Shown: positions 24,575 to 33,332, counted from the stretch's first letter. The stretch: DNA of 64,000 nucleotides from Microtetraspora niveoalba (GCF_001570405.1 NZ_BBYM01000037.1:16904-80903), one strand, 5' to 3'. Notes: generated by a model from the letters alone, not told the origin. Numbers and translations: made by a program.

Positions 24575-26110
24575 ATGGTGAAATTTCGTGCTCTCGGACC
24601 GTTCCAGGCGGAATCCGACGGTCAGGTCCTTGACCTGGGCGGACAGCGGCAGCAGGCCGTACTGGCCCGGCTGCTCGTCGCGGGCGGCCGCGCCGTGCCC
24701 GTCGGGATGCTCATCGACGACCTGTGGCCGGGAGAGCCGCCCGCGCAGGCGCTCTCGACCGTCCAGGGGTACGTGTCGCGGCTGCGCCGCGCACTCGAAC
24801 CGGACCGCGCGCCGCGCGAGCAGGCGGGGGTCCTCGTCTCGGCTCCCCCGGGGTACGCGCTGCGCGCCACGGTCGAGCAGGTGGACTCCTGGTGGTTCGA
24901 GGACCTCGTCAAGAGCGACCACGACGGCGATCCGGCGCGGACGTTCGAACGGATGGAGACCGCGCTCGGCCTGTGGCGGGGACCCGCGCTGGCCGAGTTC
25001 CTCGACCTGCCCTGGGCGGTGACCGAGGGGCTGCGCCTGGAGGAACTGCGCCTGCTCGCGGTCGAACGCCGGGGCGACGCCGCCGTACGGCTCGGCAGGA
25101 CCGGCGCGCTGATCCCGGACCTGGAGGCGCACGCGTCGGCGTACCCGCTGCGCGAGGAGGCGTGGCGGCTGCTGGCGCTCGCGCTTTACCGGGCGGGGCG
25201 GCAGGGGGACGCGCTCGGCGCCCTGCGGCGGGCGCGCGAGGCGCTCCGCGACGAGCTGGGCCTGGACCTGGGCCCGACCCTGCAGCGGCTCGAACAGGAC
25301 ATCTTCTCGCAGGCGCCGCACCTGGACGCGCCCGCCCCCGGGGCCTCCGTCACGGCCGCCGCGCCGTCCGGCGGCCCCGCCTCCGGGCTCGGGACGGCCC
25401 CGGCCTCGGGGACGGGGGCGGCGCAGGGAGCCGGGGCGGCGGACGCCGGGGCGACGCCCCCGCTCCGCGTCGTGATCGCCGACGACCAGGCGCTCGTGCG
25501 CACCGGCCTGAAGGTGATCCTGGACCTCGAACCCGGTCTGGAGCTCGTCGGCGAGGCCGAGAACGGCGAGCAGGCGATCGCCGCCGTGCGGGAGACGCGG
25601 CCGGACGTGGTCCTCATGGACATCCAGATGCCCCGGCTGGACGGGCTGGCGGCGGCACGCCGGATCCTCGCGGGCGAGACCCCGCCGAAGGTGATCATGA
25701 TGACGACCTTCGGGACCGACGAGAACCTGTACGCGGCGCTGCGCGCGGGGGTGAGCGGCTTCGTGCTCAAGACGTCGCCGCCGGAGCAGCTCGTGGCGGC
25801 GATCCGGGCGGCCGTCGCGGGCGACGCCCTGCTCGACCCGGCGGTGACCACGCACCTGATCGCGGCCTTCGCCGGGCGGCGCGACCCGGCCGCTCCGGCG
25901 GGCCTGTCGGACTCCGACCTCGACCTCGTCAAGCTGGTGGCGCGCGGCTTCACCAACCGGCAGATCGCCGTCACCCTGGCCGTCCACGAACGGGAGGTGG
26001 CCGACGAGATCGCCGCGCTGCTCGGGCGGCTGGACCTGCTCGACCGCGCGCAGCTCGTCGTCCTCGCGTACGAGAGCGGGCTGATCAGCCCCGGCTCGCC
26101 CCGGGACTGA
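24575..26110 (+). CDS. Chimeric regulator: SARP (winged helix + BTAD) fused to NarL-type receiver and degenerate HTH
   Basis: A 511-residue protein from ATG 24575. Residues 3-98: OmpR/SARP winged helix (LDLGGQRQQAVLARLLVAGG, LSTVQGYVSRLRRALEP). Residues 104-245: BTAD domain (LVKSDHDG...LEELRLLAVERRGDAAVRLG, AWRLLALALYRAGRQGDALGAL). Residues 250-294: Ala/Gly/Pro linker. Residues 297-412: response-regulator receiver with Asp303/Asp304, phospho-acceptor Asp349 (VVLMDIQMPRLDG), Thr377 and Lys399. Residues 444-503: LuxR-like HTH (DLVKLVARGFTNRQIAVTLAV) whose recognition helix is eroded (HEREVADEI in place of the usual S-x-x-TVKTHV). SARPs normally lack receivers. Inference: phosphorylation by the adjacent kinase controls SARP activation of transcription. 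Confidence 0.9.
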   Translation: MVKFRALGPFQAESDGQVLDLGGQRQQAVLARLLVAGGRAVPVGMLIDDLWPGEPPAQALSTVQGYVSRLRRALEPDRAPREQAGVLVSAPPGYALRATVEQVDSWWFEDLVKSDHDGDPARTFERMETALGLWRGPALAEFLDLPWAVTEGLRLEELRLLAVERRGDAAVRLGRTGALIPDLEAHASAYPLREEAWRLLALALYRAGRQGDALGALRRAREALRDELGLDLGPTLQRLEQDIFSQAPHLDAPAPGASVTAAAPSGGPASGLGTAPASGTGAAQGAGAADAGATPPLRVVIADDQALVRTGLKVILDLEPGLELVGEAENGEQAIAAVRETRPDVVLMDIQMPRLDGLAAARRILAGETPPKVIMMTTFGTDENLYAALRAGVSGFVLKTSPPEQLVAAIRAAVAGDALLDPAVTTHLIAAFAGRRDPAAPAGLSDSDLDLVKLVARGFTNRQIAVTLAVHEREVADEIAALLGRLDLLDRAQLVVLAYESGLISPGSPRD

Positions 26111-26240
26111 CGGCCGTCCGCGGCGGCGTCCTCGCCGGGCGACGGCGAGGGTGGCCGTCGCCGACGGCGTCCCGGCCGGCGACGGCGTCCCAGCCGGCGA
26201 CAGTGCGGGCGACCCGCCACACATCGGACTTATCGTCGCT

Positions 26241-26270
26241 TTGACGACAAATGACGGCGGGTTCTACGCT
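26241..26270 (+). promoter_or_regulatory. Leaderless promoter of nadE
   Basis: TTGACG (26241-26246), an 18-base spacer, and TACGCT (26265-26270). The expected +1 is 26277, the GTG start itself. There is no Shine-Dalgarno sequence ahead of that GTG. Confidence 0.55.
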
Positions 26271-26276
26271 GGGCGT

Positions 26277-28058
26277 GTGGCACAACTGCGCATCGCCCTA
26301 GCCCAGACCAACCCCGTCGTCGGCGACCTCGGCGGCAACGCCGACCGGCTCGTCGAGTGGACCCGCCGCGCCGCCGAGAGAGACGCGCACCTTGTGGTCT
26401 TCACGGAGATGTTCCTGACCGGATATCCCGTCGAGGACCTGGTGCTCAGGTCCTCGTTCGTGGACGCCTCGATCGCGACGCTGGACGCCGTGGCGCGACG
26501 GCTCGCCGACGAGGGGCTCGGCGAGATCCCCGTCGTCACCGGCTATGTCGACCGGGCCGACCTCGAACCCCGGGTCGGCCAGCCGAAGGGCGCGCCCCTC
26601 GACGCCGTGGCCGTGCTGTACGGCGGGCGCGTCGTGACGCGGAGCGCCAAGCACCACCTGCCCAACTACGGCGTATTCGACGAGTACCGCTACTTCGTGC
26701 GGGGCGACCGGCTGCCCGTCGTGCGGGTGCGCGGCGTCGACGTCGCCGTCGCCGTCTGCGAGGACCTCTGGCAGGACGGCGGCCCCGTCTCCGCGGTCGC
26801 GCGGGCCGGCGCGGGCCTGCTCGTCGTGCCCAACGCCTCGCCGTACGAGGTGGAGAAGGACGACGTGCGGCTGGAGCTCGTCGGTCGGCGGGCTCGGGAG
26901 GCGGGCTGCGCCCTCGCCTACGTCAACCAGGTCGGCGGGCAGGACGAGCTCGTCTTCGACGGCGACTCGATCGTCGTGGACGCCTCCGGCGAGCTGGTCG
27001 CCCGGGCCTCCCAGTTCAAGGAGGAGCTGCTCGTCACCGACCTCGACCTGCCGCTCGGTGCCGGCGAGCCGGGCGAGTTCCCGGTCGACGCCCTCGACGG
27101 GACCGTCATCACGGTCGAGCGGCTCGAGCTCGCGGGCGGGCCGGTCGAGCCGTACGCTCCCGAGCCGCCCACGGTTGCCCCGCGGCTGGACGACCTCGCC
27201 GAGATCTACCACGCGCTCGTCCTCGGTGTGCGCGACTACGTCGCCAAGAACGGCTTCCGCTCCGTCATCCTCGGCCTGTCGGGCGGCATCGACTCCGCCC
27301 TCGCCGCGACGATCGCGTCCGACGCCGTCGGGCCCGAGCGGGTGAACGTCGTGCTGATGCCCTCGCGCTACTCCTCCGACCACTCCGTCGGGGACGCGGA
27401 GGAGCTGGTGCGGCGGCAGGGCGTCACCGCGCGGACCGTGCCGATCGCGGACATCGTCAGCGCGTTCGAGAAGGAGATCGACCTGCACGGCCTCGCCGCG
27501 GAGAACCTCCAGGCGCGCGTGCGCGGGATGCTGCTGATGAGCCTGTCGAACGAGCACGGCCACCTGGTGCTGACCACGGGCAACAAGAGCGAGCTGGCCA
27601 CCGGCTACTCGACCCTCTACGGCGACTCGGCCGGCGGCTTCGCGCCCATCAAGGACGTGCCGAAGACCCTGGTCTGGGAGCTCTCGAAGTGGCGCAACGC
27701 CCAGGGGCCCGACGACTTCTTCCGGCTCCGCGCCGCCGAGCCGCCGATCCCGGAGAACTCCATCACCAAGGAGCCCAGCGCCGAGCTGCGGCCCGACCAG
27801 CGCGACACCGACTCGCTCCCGCCGTACGACGTGCTCGACCGGCTGCTGGACGACTACGTGGAGAAGGACATGGGCGCCCCCGAGCTGGTCGCGGCCGGGC
27901 ACGACACCGAGCTGGTGAGCCGGATCATCCGCCTGGTGGACCTGGCGGAGTACAAGCGGCGCCAGTACCCGCCGGGGCCGAAGATCACCCCGAAGAACTT
28001 CGGCCGCGACCGGCGTCTCCCGATCACCAACCGCTGGCGGGAGACGACGGCCCGCTGA
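26277..28058 (+). CDS. nadE: Glutamine-dependent NAD+ synthetase
   Basis: A 593-residue two-domain enzyme from GTG 26277. The N-terminal nitrilase-fold glutaminase has its triad as Glu44 (FTEMFLTGYP), Lys (SAKHHLPNYGVFDE) and Cys (VAVCEDLWQDGG). The C-terminal synthetase has the PP-loop ILGLSGGIDSALAA, TTGNKSELATGYSTLYGD, GGFAPIKDVPKT and the late motif KRRQYPPGPKITPKNFGRDRRLPI. It amidates nicotinate adenine dinucleotide with ammonia channelled from glutamine, the last step of NAD+ synthesis. Length matches the actinobacterial enzyme (about 590 here, longer in mycobacteria). Confidence 0.96.
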   Translation: MAQLRIALAQTNPVVGDLGGNADRLVEWTRRAAERDAHLVVFTEMFLTGYPVEDLVLRSSFVDASIATLDAVARRLADEGLGEIPVVTGYVDRADLEPRVGQPKGAPLDAVAVLYGGRVVTRSAKHHLPNYGVFDEYRYFVRGDRLPVVRVRGVDVAVAVCEDLWQDGGPVSAVARAGAGLLVVPNASPYEVEKDDVRLELVGRRAREAGCALAYVNQVGGQDELVFDGDSIVVDASGELVARASQFKEELLVTDLDLPLGAGEPGEFPVDALDGTVITVERLELAGGPVEPYAPEPPTVAPRLDDLAEIYHALVLGVRDYVAKNGFRSVILGLSGGIDSALAATIASDAVGPERVNVVLMPSRYSSDHSVGDAEELVRRQGVTARTVPIADIVSAFEKEIDLHGLAAENLQARVRGMLLMSLSNEHGHLVLTTGNKSELATGYSTLYGDSAGGFAPIKDVPKTLVWELSKWRNAQGPDDFFRLRAAEPPIPENSITKEPSAELRPDQRDTDSLPPYDVLDRLLDDYVEKDMGAPELVAAGHDTELVSRIIRLVDLAEYKRRQYPPGPKITPKNFGRDRRLPITNRWRETTAR

Positions 28059-28127
28059 CCGGGCACCCGCCTTCGACCTCCGCGTCGACGAACGCCGCCG
28101 CGTCCTGACGAACCTCACCGGGGGCCC

Positions 28128-28155
28128 GCCACCAGGACGGTCCCCGGCTGGTGGC
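28128..28155. terminator. Hairpin between nadE and the TetR gene
   Basis: GCCACCAG (28128-28135) pairs with CTGGTGGC (28148-28155) across a 12-base loop, in the gap between two converging genes. Confidence 0.5.
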
Positions 28156-28203
28156 ACTTCCCTGGCCGGGGGCGGCGCGGCGCCCACGGCAGGGCAGGGA
28201 GCG

Positions 28204-28818
28204 TTACCGGGGGCGGAAGCCGCGCAGCGCCTCGTCGACGATGCGCTCGGCCAGGTCGTCGCGAAGGTCGGCGGCCCGGTGCGACCACTTGGTGTGCCAC
28301 AACATGGCGCCGGTCAGGATGGCCATCGCCATCTCGACGTCGAGGTCGGGGCGCAGCTCCCCGCGCTCGATGCCGCGCCGCAGCACCTCCGCCATGACGG
28401 CGCGGCGCGGCTGGATCGCCAGTTCGTCGAACCGCGCCGCCAGGCGGGGGTGCCGCTCGGAGTCGCTCATCGCGATGTTCATGATGCAGCGCGTGTGGGT
28501 GTGCCGGGACTCTTCCCTTATCACCGTGAGGTAGGCGATCAGGTCGTCCCGGACGCTGTCCCCTTCCAGCGGCGGGATGGGCGGTTTCAGCGTCGTCAGG
28601 GCGTCGACGACGAGGTCCTCCTTGTTCGACCAGCGGCGGTAGATCGTCGTCTTGCCGACGCCCGCCCTGGACGCGATGCCCTCGATGGACAACTCGGACA
28701 CCGCGACACCCTCGCCGATCAGTTCGAGGGTGGCCTCGATGATCGACTTCTCCGCCTTCTCACTGCGCGGGCGACCCGCGGCGCGAGCCGCCCCTTCCGC
28801 CATCTGCCGCGTCATCAT
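28204..28818 (-). CDS. TetR/AcrR-family regulator
   Basis: A 204-residue repressor. HTH at residues 20-65: IIEATLELIGEGVAVSELSIEGIASRAGVGKTTIYRRWSNKEDLV. The C-terminal ligand domain resembles the TetR_C group seen beside DHA2 exporters. It is seven bases after the MFS stop, in the same operon, with GAGG five bases before the ATG pair. Likely senses a substrate of the exporter and represses the promoter at 30440-30468. Confidence 0.9.
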   Translation of the reverse strand: MMTRQMAEGAARAAGRPRSEKAEKSIIEATLELIGEGVAVSELSIEGIASRAGVGKTTIYRRWSNKEDLVVDALTTLKPPIPPLEGDSVRDDLIAYLTVIREESRHTHTRCIMNIAMSDSERHPRLAARFDELAIQPRRAVMAEVLRRGIERGELRPDLDVEMAMAILTGAMLWHTKWSHRAADLRDDLAERIVDEALRGFRPR

Positions 28819-28825
28819 CGTGGCC

Positions 28826-30424
28826 TCACACTATCGCCGCTTCGCGATCCGCCTCTGTCGGCTTCTCCGGGACGACGGCGGGAACGGACACCTTACCCGG
28901 CATCCAGCGGGCCATCAGGACGGCGCCGACGAGCGCGACGAGGGCCGAGCCGAGGGCCGCCCAGTGGATGCCTCCGACGAACGCCTCGCCCGCCGCCTTC
29001 ATCAGGCCGGCGCCCTGGTCGCCGAGGCGCTCCGCGACCCCGGCCGCGCCCGAGATCGACTCGGTCACCACGTGGTGGAGCTCCTCCGGGACCCCGGTCA
29101 CCTTGCCCTCCATGCCGTCGCGGTACGCGGCGGACAGCACCGCGCCGAGGATGGCGATGCCGAGCGTGCCGCCGACCTGGCGGACGACGTTGCTCATGGA
29201 GGAGCCGACGCCGGCCTTCTCGCGGGGCAGGGCGTTCATGATGGCGGTGGTGGCCGGAGGCATGATGTGCGCCATCGCCGATCCCTGGATGAACGTGAGG
29301 ACCAGCAGGATCCAGATGGGCGTGTCCACACCGACGAAGGCGTAGGCCGCGAGGCAGGCGGTGATCACGAGCATGCCGACGGTGCCGACCGCCTTGGCGC
29401 CGTACTTCTCGACCACCTTGGCGCTGCGCGGCGCGAAGATCAGCTGAGCCACGGCGAACGGCAGCACCAGCGCGCCCGACTGGAGCGGCGAGTATCCGCG
29501 GACGATCTGCCAGTAGAAGGCCATGAAGAACATCACGCCCATGGCCGCGAAGAAGACCAGGCCCACGCTGGCGATCGCCGTGGAGAAGGAGGCGTTCCTG
29601 AAGTAGCGCACGTCGAAGGCCGGGTGGTCGATGCGCCGCTCGTACCAGAAGAAGACGCCGAGGATGGCGAGGCCGACCAGCGACGGGACCACGACCGAGA
29701 CGTCGGCGAACGTGCCGAGGTCGCTGATCCGGACGATGCCGTAGACCAGGGCCACCAGGCCGACGATCGACAGCAGCACGCCGACGGGGTCGAGACCCGT
29801 CTTGCCCGGGTCCTTGGAGTCGGGCACGAGCATCGCGATCAGCACCAGGCCGAGCAGCACGATCGGGATGTTGACCAGGAAGACCGAGCCCCACCAGAAG
29901 TGCTCGAGAAGCAGGCCCCCCGTGATCGGACCGATGGCGACGGCGATGCCGACGCCGCCCGCCCAGATGCCGATCGCCTTGCCCCGCTCGTGGATCGGGA
30001 AGACGTTCGAGATGATCGCGAGCGTGGCCGGCATGATCGCCGCGCCGCCGAGCCCCATCAGCGCGCGGGCCATGATGAGCTGCATCGGATCCTGCGCGTA
30101 CGCGCTGACGAGCGACGAGAGACCGAAGATGACCATGCCGATCAGGAGCATCTTCTTGCGGCCGTACCTGTCGCCGAGCACGCCGAAGGTGAACAGCAGA
30201 CCCGCGAAGACGAGCGTGTAGGAGTTCATCGCCCACTCCAGCTCGCTCTGGGTCGCCCCCAGACCCTGCACCGGGTCGGCGATCGTCTTGATCGCGACGT
30301 TCAGGATGGTGTTGTCGAGCACGACGGCGAGCAGGCTGAACACCATCACGCCGAGGATCTGCCATCGGCGTGGGTGCCCGGTATGCGCGTCCACAAAGTC
30401 CCCCAGTAGAGTTTCGATACGCAT
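28826..30424 (-). CDS. DHA2-family MFS drug exporter (14 TMS, EmrB/QacA type)
   Basis: A 532-residue transporter from ATG 30424; a TTG ten codons upstream overlaps the promoter and is rejected. Fourteen hydrophobic segments are visible. Family motifs: LDNTILNVAIKTIADP (motif D1), GVLGDRYGRKKMLLIG (motif A), IWAGGVGIAVAIGPITGGLLLEHFWWGSVFLVNIP (motif C), and ALPREKAGVGSSMSNVVRQVGGTLGIAILGA. The last about 60 residues include a loop (GVAERLGDQGAGLMKAAGEAF) and a final helix. Proton-driven efflux of hydrophobic drugs is the family role. Co-transcribed with the TetR gene downstream. Confidence 0.93.
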   Translation of the reverse strand: MRIETLLGDFVDAHTGHPRRWQILGVMVFSLLAVVLDNTILNVAIKTIADPVQGLGATQSELEWAMNSYTLVFAGLLFTFGVLGDRYGRKKMLLIGMVIFGLSSLVSAYAQDPMQLIMARALMGLGGAAIMPATLAIISNVFPIHERGKAIGIWAGGVGIAVAIGPITGGLLLEHFWWGSVFLVNIPIVLLGLVLIAMLVPDSKDPGKTGLDPVGVLLSIVGLVALVYGIVRISDLGTFADVSVVVPSLVGLAILGVFFWYERRIDHPAFDVRYFRNASFSTAIASVGLVFFAAMGVMFFMAFYWQIVRGYSPLQSGALVLPFAVAQLIFAPRSAKVVEKYGAKAVGTVGMLVITACLAAYAFVGVDTPIWILLVLTFIQGSAMAHIMPPATTAIMNALPREKAGVGSSMSNVVRQVGGTLGIAILGAVLSAAYRDGMEGKVTGVPEELHHVVTESISGAAGVAERLGDQGAGLMKAAGEAFVGGIHWAALGSALVALVGAVLMARWMPGKVSVPAVVPEKPTEADREAAIV

Positions 30425-30468
30425 GAGTTTCGGAACGGTACCGTAGCGGAGCAAGATTCGATACGCAA
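30413..30468 (-). promoter_or_regulatory. Promoter and direct-repeat operators of the DHA2-tetR operon
   Basis: On the minus strand TTGCGT (30468-30463), a 17-base spacer and TACGGT (30445-30440) form a good promoter; the predicted +1 lies about nine bases before the ATG. The 11-base sequence TTCGATACGCA occurs twice on the plus strand, at 30413-30423 (touching the start codon) and 30457-30467 (covering the -35), exactly 44 bases apart. The palindrome ACGGTACCGT (30435-30444) covers the -10. These are the expected places for TetR autorepression. Confidence 0.5.
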
Positions 30469-30533
30469 CCGTCGCGTTTCATAATGCGGACGGCCCCGCG
30501 GAGCGCCGGGCCGGCGGCGGGGCCCGGCTAGAG

Positions 30534-31060
30534 TTGCGCGCCCTGCGGCTCAATCGCCTTGACGTGGTCGAGGGTTCGGAGGCGACCGGTCTCGCCGGTC
30601 CGGAGGCCGAGGTGTTCACCGCCGGCGGCGCCGAGGCCCTCCTCGGGCCGCGCGGCGCCGTGATCACCGTGGACGCGGTGGACGACCTCGCCGCGAGCGG
30701 GGTGTGGAACGGCGAGGAGTTCCGCCTGCTCGGCCCGGTGCCGGGCGCTGCCGCCGCCCGGCTCCTGGAGTGGACCTCCTCCCTGCGGGCCCACCTGATC
30801 GTCCGGCTGGAGGAGGGCGCCCTCTCCGCATGGTCGCTCGACCCGTCCGAGGACGACCCCGTCGTGTGGATGGTCGACGACTGTTCGGAGCCGCTCGCCG
30901 AGCCTGAGCGCCTGAGCGGCTTCCTGATCCAGTTCTCGCTGTTCGAAGCGGCAATGGGGGCGGCCTATCAGGCCTGGAGCGACACGATGCCCACAGGGCA
31001 CGACGGCACGCTGACCGGCGGCCTGCGCCGGGTGCCGCCCCGGCCGGAGGGACGCCCGGC
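30534..31060 (+). CDS. Hypothetical protein whose stop codon is missing
   Basis: The reading begins at a TTG (30534) and gives a protein-like, acidic sequence to about residue 175: LNRLDVVEGSEATGLAG, GAVITVDAVDDLAASGVWNG, LLEWTSSLRAHLIVRLEEG, DPVVWMVDDCSEPLAEPERL, FLIQFSLFEAAMGAAYQAWS. G/C-ending codons persist to about 31050. No in-frame stop follows until 32237, antisense to the whole MFS gene on the other strand. The end given is where coding character fades. One C-to-T change at 31062 would restore a TAG overlapping the MFS stop. The family is not recognised. A later start, such as the GTG in LDVVEG, is possible. Confidence 0.5.
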
Positions 31061-32251
31061 TCAGAGCGGGACGGACACCGGATCGGCGACCGGCCGCTTG
31101 GCGTCGCGCCAGAACGGGAGGGCGATCAGGACCAGCGCCACGCCGATCGCGCCCGCCGCGGCGAACGCCCAGGCGGGGCCGTGCGAGTCGACCACCGCTC
31201 CGGCCGCCGGGCCGGCCAGGGCGCCGCCGATCAGCAGCGCGGTGCCGTGCAGCCCCATCGCCTCCCCGCGCGCGCCGGCCGGCACCCGTCCGTTCACCGC
31301 CGCCACCGTGGCCGACATCGCGGGCGCGCACAGCAGACCGGCGGGGACCAGCGCCAGGCAGAGCCACCACCAGCCGCCGCCGACGATCCCGACCGGTGCG
31401 GTGAACGCGCACAGGACGCCGGTGAGCAGCAGGGGCGAGAACCCTCGGGGCAGCCCGCCGTACACGAACCCGCCGATGAGGGAGTATCCGCACCACAGCC
31501 CGAGCACCAGCCCCGTCCACTGGGTGGCCGCCCCGGACTTGAGCATGGCGACGACGGACAACTCGGTCGTGGTGAGGACGAACGTGAGCGACGCCGCGAC
31601 GCCGAACAGCGTGATCAGCCCCGGCCGGAGCCAGGCGCGCCGCGGCACCGTCTCGGCGATCTCCTCGCCGGGAATGCTGGTCGGCGGGTTCAGCGCGTAC
31701 AGGGCGACGCCCGTGCCCACCAGGCCGACGCCCACCACGTACATCGTCACGGTCGTGGAGAAACCGGTCGAGAGGGCCACGGCCAGGGCCGGGCCCACCA
31801 TGTACGACACCTCGACGGCCATCGAGTCCAGCGCGAACGCCGACTGGTGGCGCTCCCCGGGGACCATCGCGCCCAGGCACTGCCGGAGCGCGCCGAAGAC
31901 GGGCTGGTTGAACAGTCCCGCGATCAGCGCGCCGGGGATCAGCGCCGCGTACGGCAGCCAGGGCGCGCAGCACCAGAAGGCGAGCTGCACGGCGGTGGTC
32001 ACCGCGAACACCGGGCGCAGACCGCGCTGGTCCACGAACCGCCCGGCGAGCGGGGAGCCGATCGCGGCGCCGATCAGGTTGGCCGTGCCGACCAGCCCGG
32101 CCTGCAGGAATCCCATGCCGAGCCCGTTGACCACGTGCAGGGTGAGCGTGATGCCCGTGCCCGTCATCGGGATCCTGGCGAGCGTGCCGACCAGCAGCAG
32201 CGCGCGGACTCCGGGCAGGGCGAGAACCCTCCGATAAGGTTCGAGTGCCAT
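31061..32251 (-). CDS. MFS transporter
   Basis: A 396-residue protein with 12 hydrophobic segments. It opens YRRVLALPGVRALLLVGTLARIPMTGTGITLTLHVV. Motif A is degenerate (SPLAGRFVDQRGLRPVFAV), and ALRQCLGAMVPGERHQSAFALDSMAVEVSYMVGPALAVAL in the first half corresponds to the 'R......D....E..F..GP' signature of a group of actinobacterial MFS proteins. No regulator is adjacent. Substrate unknown. It converges on the stop-less plus-strand gene. Confidence 0.85.
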   Translation of the reverse strand: MALEPYRRVLALPGVRALLLVGTLARIPMTGTGITLTLHVVNGLGMGFLQAGLVGTANLIGAAIGSPLAGRFVDQRGLRPVFAVTTAVQLAFWCCAPWLPYAALIPGALIAGLFNQPVFGALRQCLGAMVPGERHQSAFALDSMAVEVSYMVGPALAVALSTGFSTTVTMYVVGVGLVGTGVALYALNPPTSIPGEEIAETVPRRAWLRPGLITLFGVAASLTFVLTTTELSVVAMLKSGAATQWTGLVLGLWCGYSLIGGFVYGGLPRGFSPLLLTGVLCAFTAPVGIVGGGWWWLCLALVPAGLLCAPAMSATVAAVNGRVPAGARGEAMGLHGTALLIGGALAGPAAGAVVDSHGPAWAFAAAGAIGVALVLIALPFWRDAKRPVADPVSVPL

Positions 32252-32408
32252 TTTGGTGCGTACCTCCGGGAAGGCATTGTGCCGTGCCCCTCCGACAGGA
32301 TTTCCACCGGATTACGGTCGGTCCCTCGGGTGTTCTATTTGCGGGCCGCATGCGATGATCTGACTGTCCGGGGACGCCACAGGGGCGCCACGAGACCTGG
32401 AGGTAATC

Positions 32409-33251
32409 ATGTCCTCTGTTTCCGCTGCACCCGCTGCTCTCTACGGCGGCACGTCGGGGCGCAGGGTGACCGTCCGTGATCTCGCCGCCGCGAAGGAACG
32501 CCACGAGAAGTGGCCGATGGTGACGGCGTACGACGCGATGACCGCGAAGGTCTTCGACGAGGCGGGCATCCCCGTCCTGCTCGTCGGCGACTCGGCCGCC
32601 ATGGTCGTCTACGGGTACGACTCGACCCTGCCGGTCACGGTCGACGACCTCGTCCCGCTCACCGCCGCCGTGGTCCGCGGCTCCTCACGGGCGATGGTGG
32701 TCGCCGACCTCCCGTTCGCGTCCTACCAGGCGTCGCCGCAGCAGGCGCTGGAGACGGCCGCGCGGTTCATGAAGGAGGCCGGGGCCCACGCCGTGAAGCT
32801 GGAGGGCGGGCACCGGGTGTTGTCCCAGGTCGAGTTGCTCGTGTCGGCCGGCGTCCCGGTCATGGCGCACATCGGCCTGACGCCGCAGTCGGTGAACGTC
32901 ATCGGCGGATACCGCGTACAGGGCCGGGGCCAGTCGGGCGACGAGCTGATGGCCGACGCCAAGGCCCTGGAGCACGCGGGCGCGTTCGCCGTCGTGCTCG
33001 AATGCGTCCCGGCCGAGCTGGCGGAGCGGGTGACCGCGTCGCTCAGCATCCCGACGATCGGCATCGGCGCGGGATCGGGCACCGACGCCCAGGTCCTCGT
33101 CTGGCAGGACCTGATGGGTCTCACCCCGCGCCCGGCGAAGTTCGTGAAGAAGTACTTCGATCTCGCGGGCGAGATGGAGCGGGCCGTCCGCGCCTACGCC
33201 GACGAGGTCGTGTCCGGCGCCTTCCCCGCCCCGGAGCACAGCTACCACTGA
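32409..33251 (+). CDS. panB: 3-methyl-2-oxobutanoate hydroxymethyltransferase
   Basis: A 280-residue (beta/alpha)8 enzyme, the usual PanB length, with GGAGG eight bases before the ATG. Motifs: [39 protein letters not shown] (metal Asp), [28 protein letters not shown] (metal Asp/Glu region), [20 protein letters not shown] and [22 protein letters not shown]. It transfers a hydroxymethyl group from 5,10-methylene-THF to alpha-ketoisovalerate, the first pantothenate step. panC and panD are not adjacent. Confidence 0.96.
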   Translation: MSSVSAAPAALYGGTSGRRVTVRDLAAAKERHEKWPMVTAYDAMTAKVFDEAGIPVLLVGDSAAMVVYGYDSTLPVTVDDLVPLTAAVVRGSSRAMVVADLPFASYQASPQQALETAARFMKEAGAHAVKLEGGHRVLSQVELLVSAGVPVMAHIGLTPQSVNVIGGYRVQGRGQSGDELMADAKALEHAGAFAVVLECVPAELAERVTASLSIPTIGIGAGSGTDAQVLVWQDLMGLTPRPAKFVKKYFDLAGEMERAVRAYADEVVSGAFPAPEHSYH

Positions 33252-33299
33252 TCCTCCACGATCCCGCCGAAGGGCGGCGAACAGTGGCGAACGAGGCGA

Positions 33300-33332
33300 A
33301 GGGCCGGCTCCCGATCGAACGGGGCCGGCCCT
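33300..33332 (+). terminator. Hairpin terminator downstream of panB
   Basis: AGGGCCGGC (33300-33308) pairs with GCCGGCCCT (33324-33332). The inner CCCG/CGGG extends it to about 13 base pairs with one bulge and a 6-base loop. The following CTTCCGG gives a short T-containing tail. The rest of the 237-base gap (33333-33488) holds GCG-CTTTCC-like imperfect repeats near 33405-33485 and no gene. Confidence 0.6.

Noticed and set aside
30478..32504. Minus-strand 658-codon frame across the second MFS region
   Set aside because: It shares the strand with the MFS gene but is in another frame; the MFS frame has 12 membrane helices and family motifs, this one has none.
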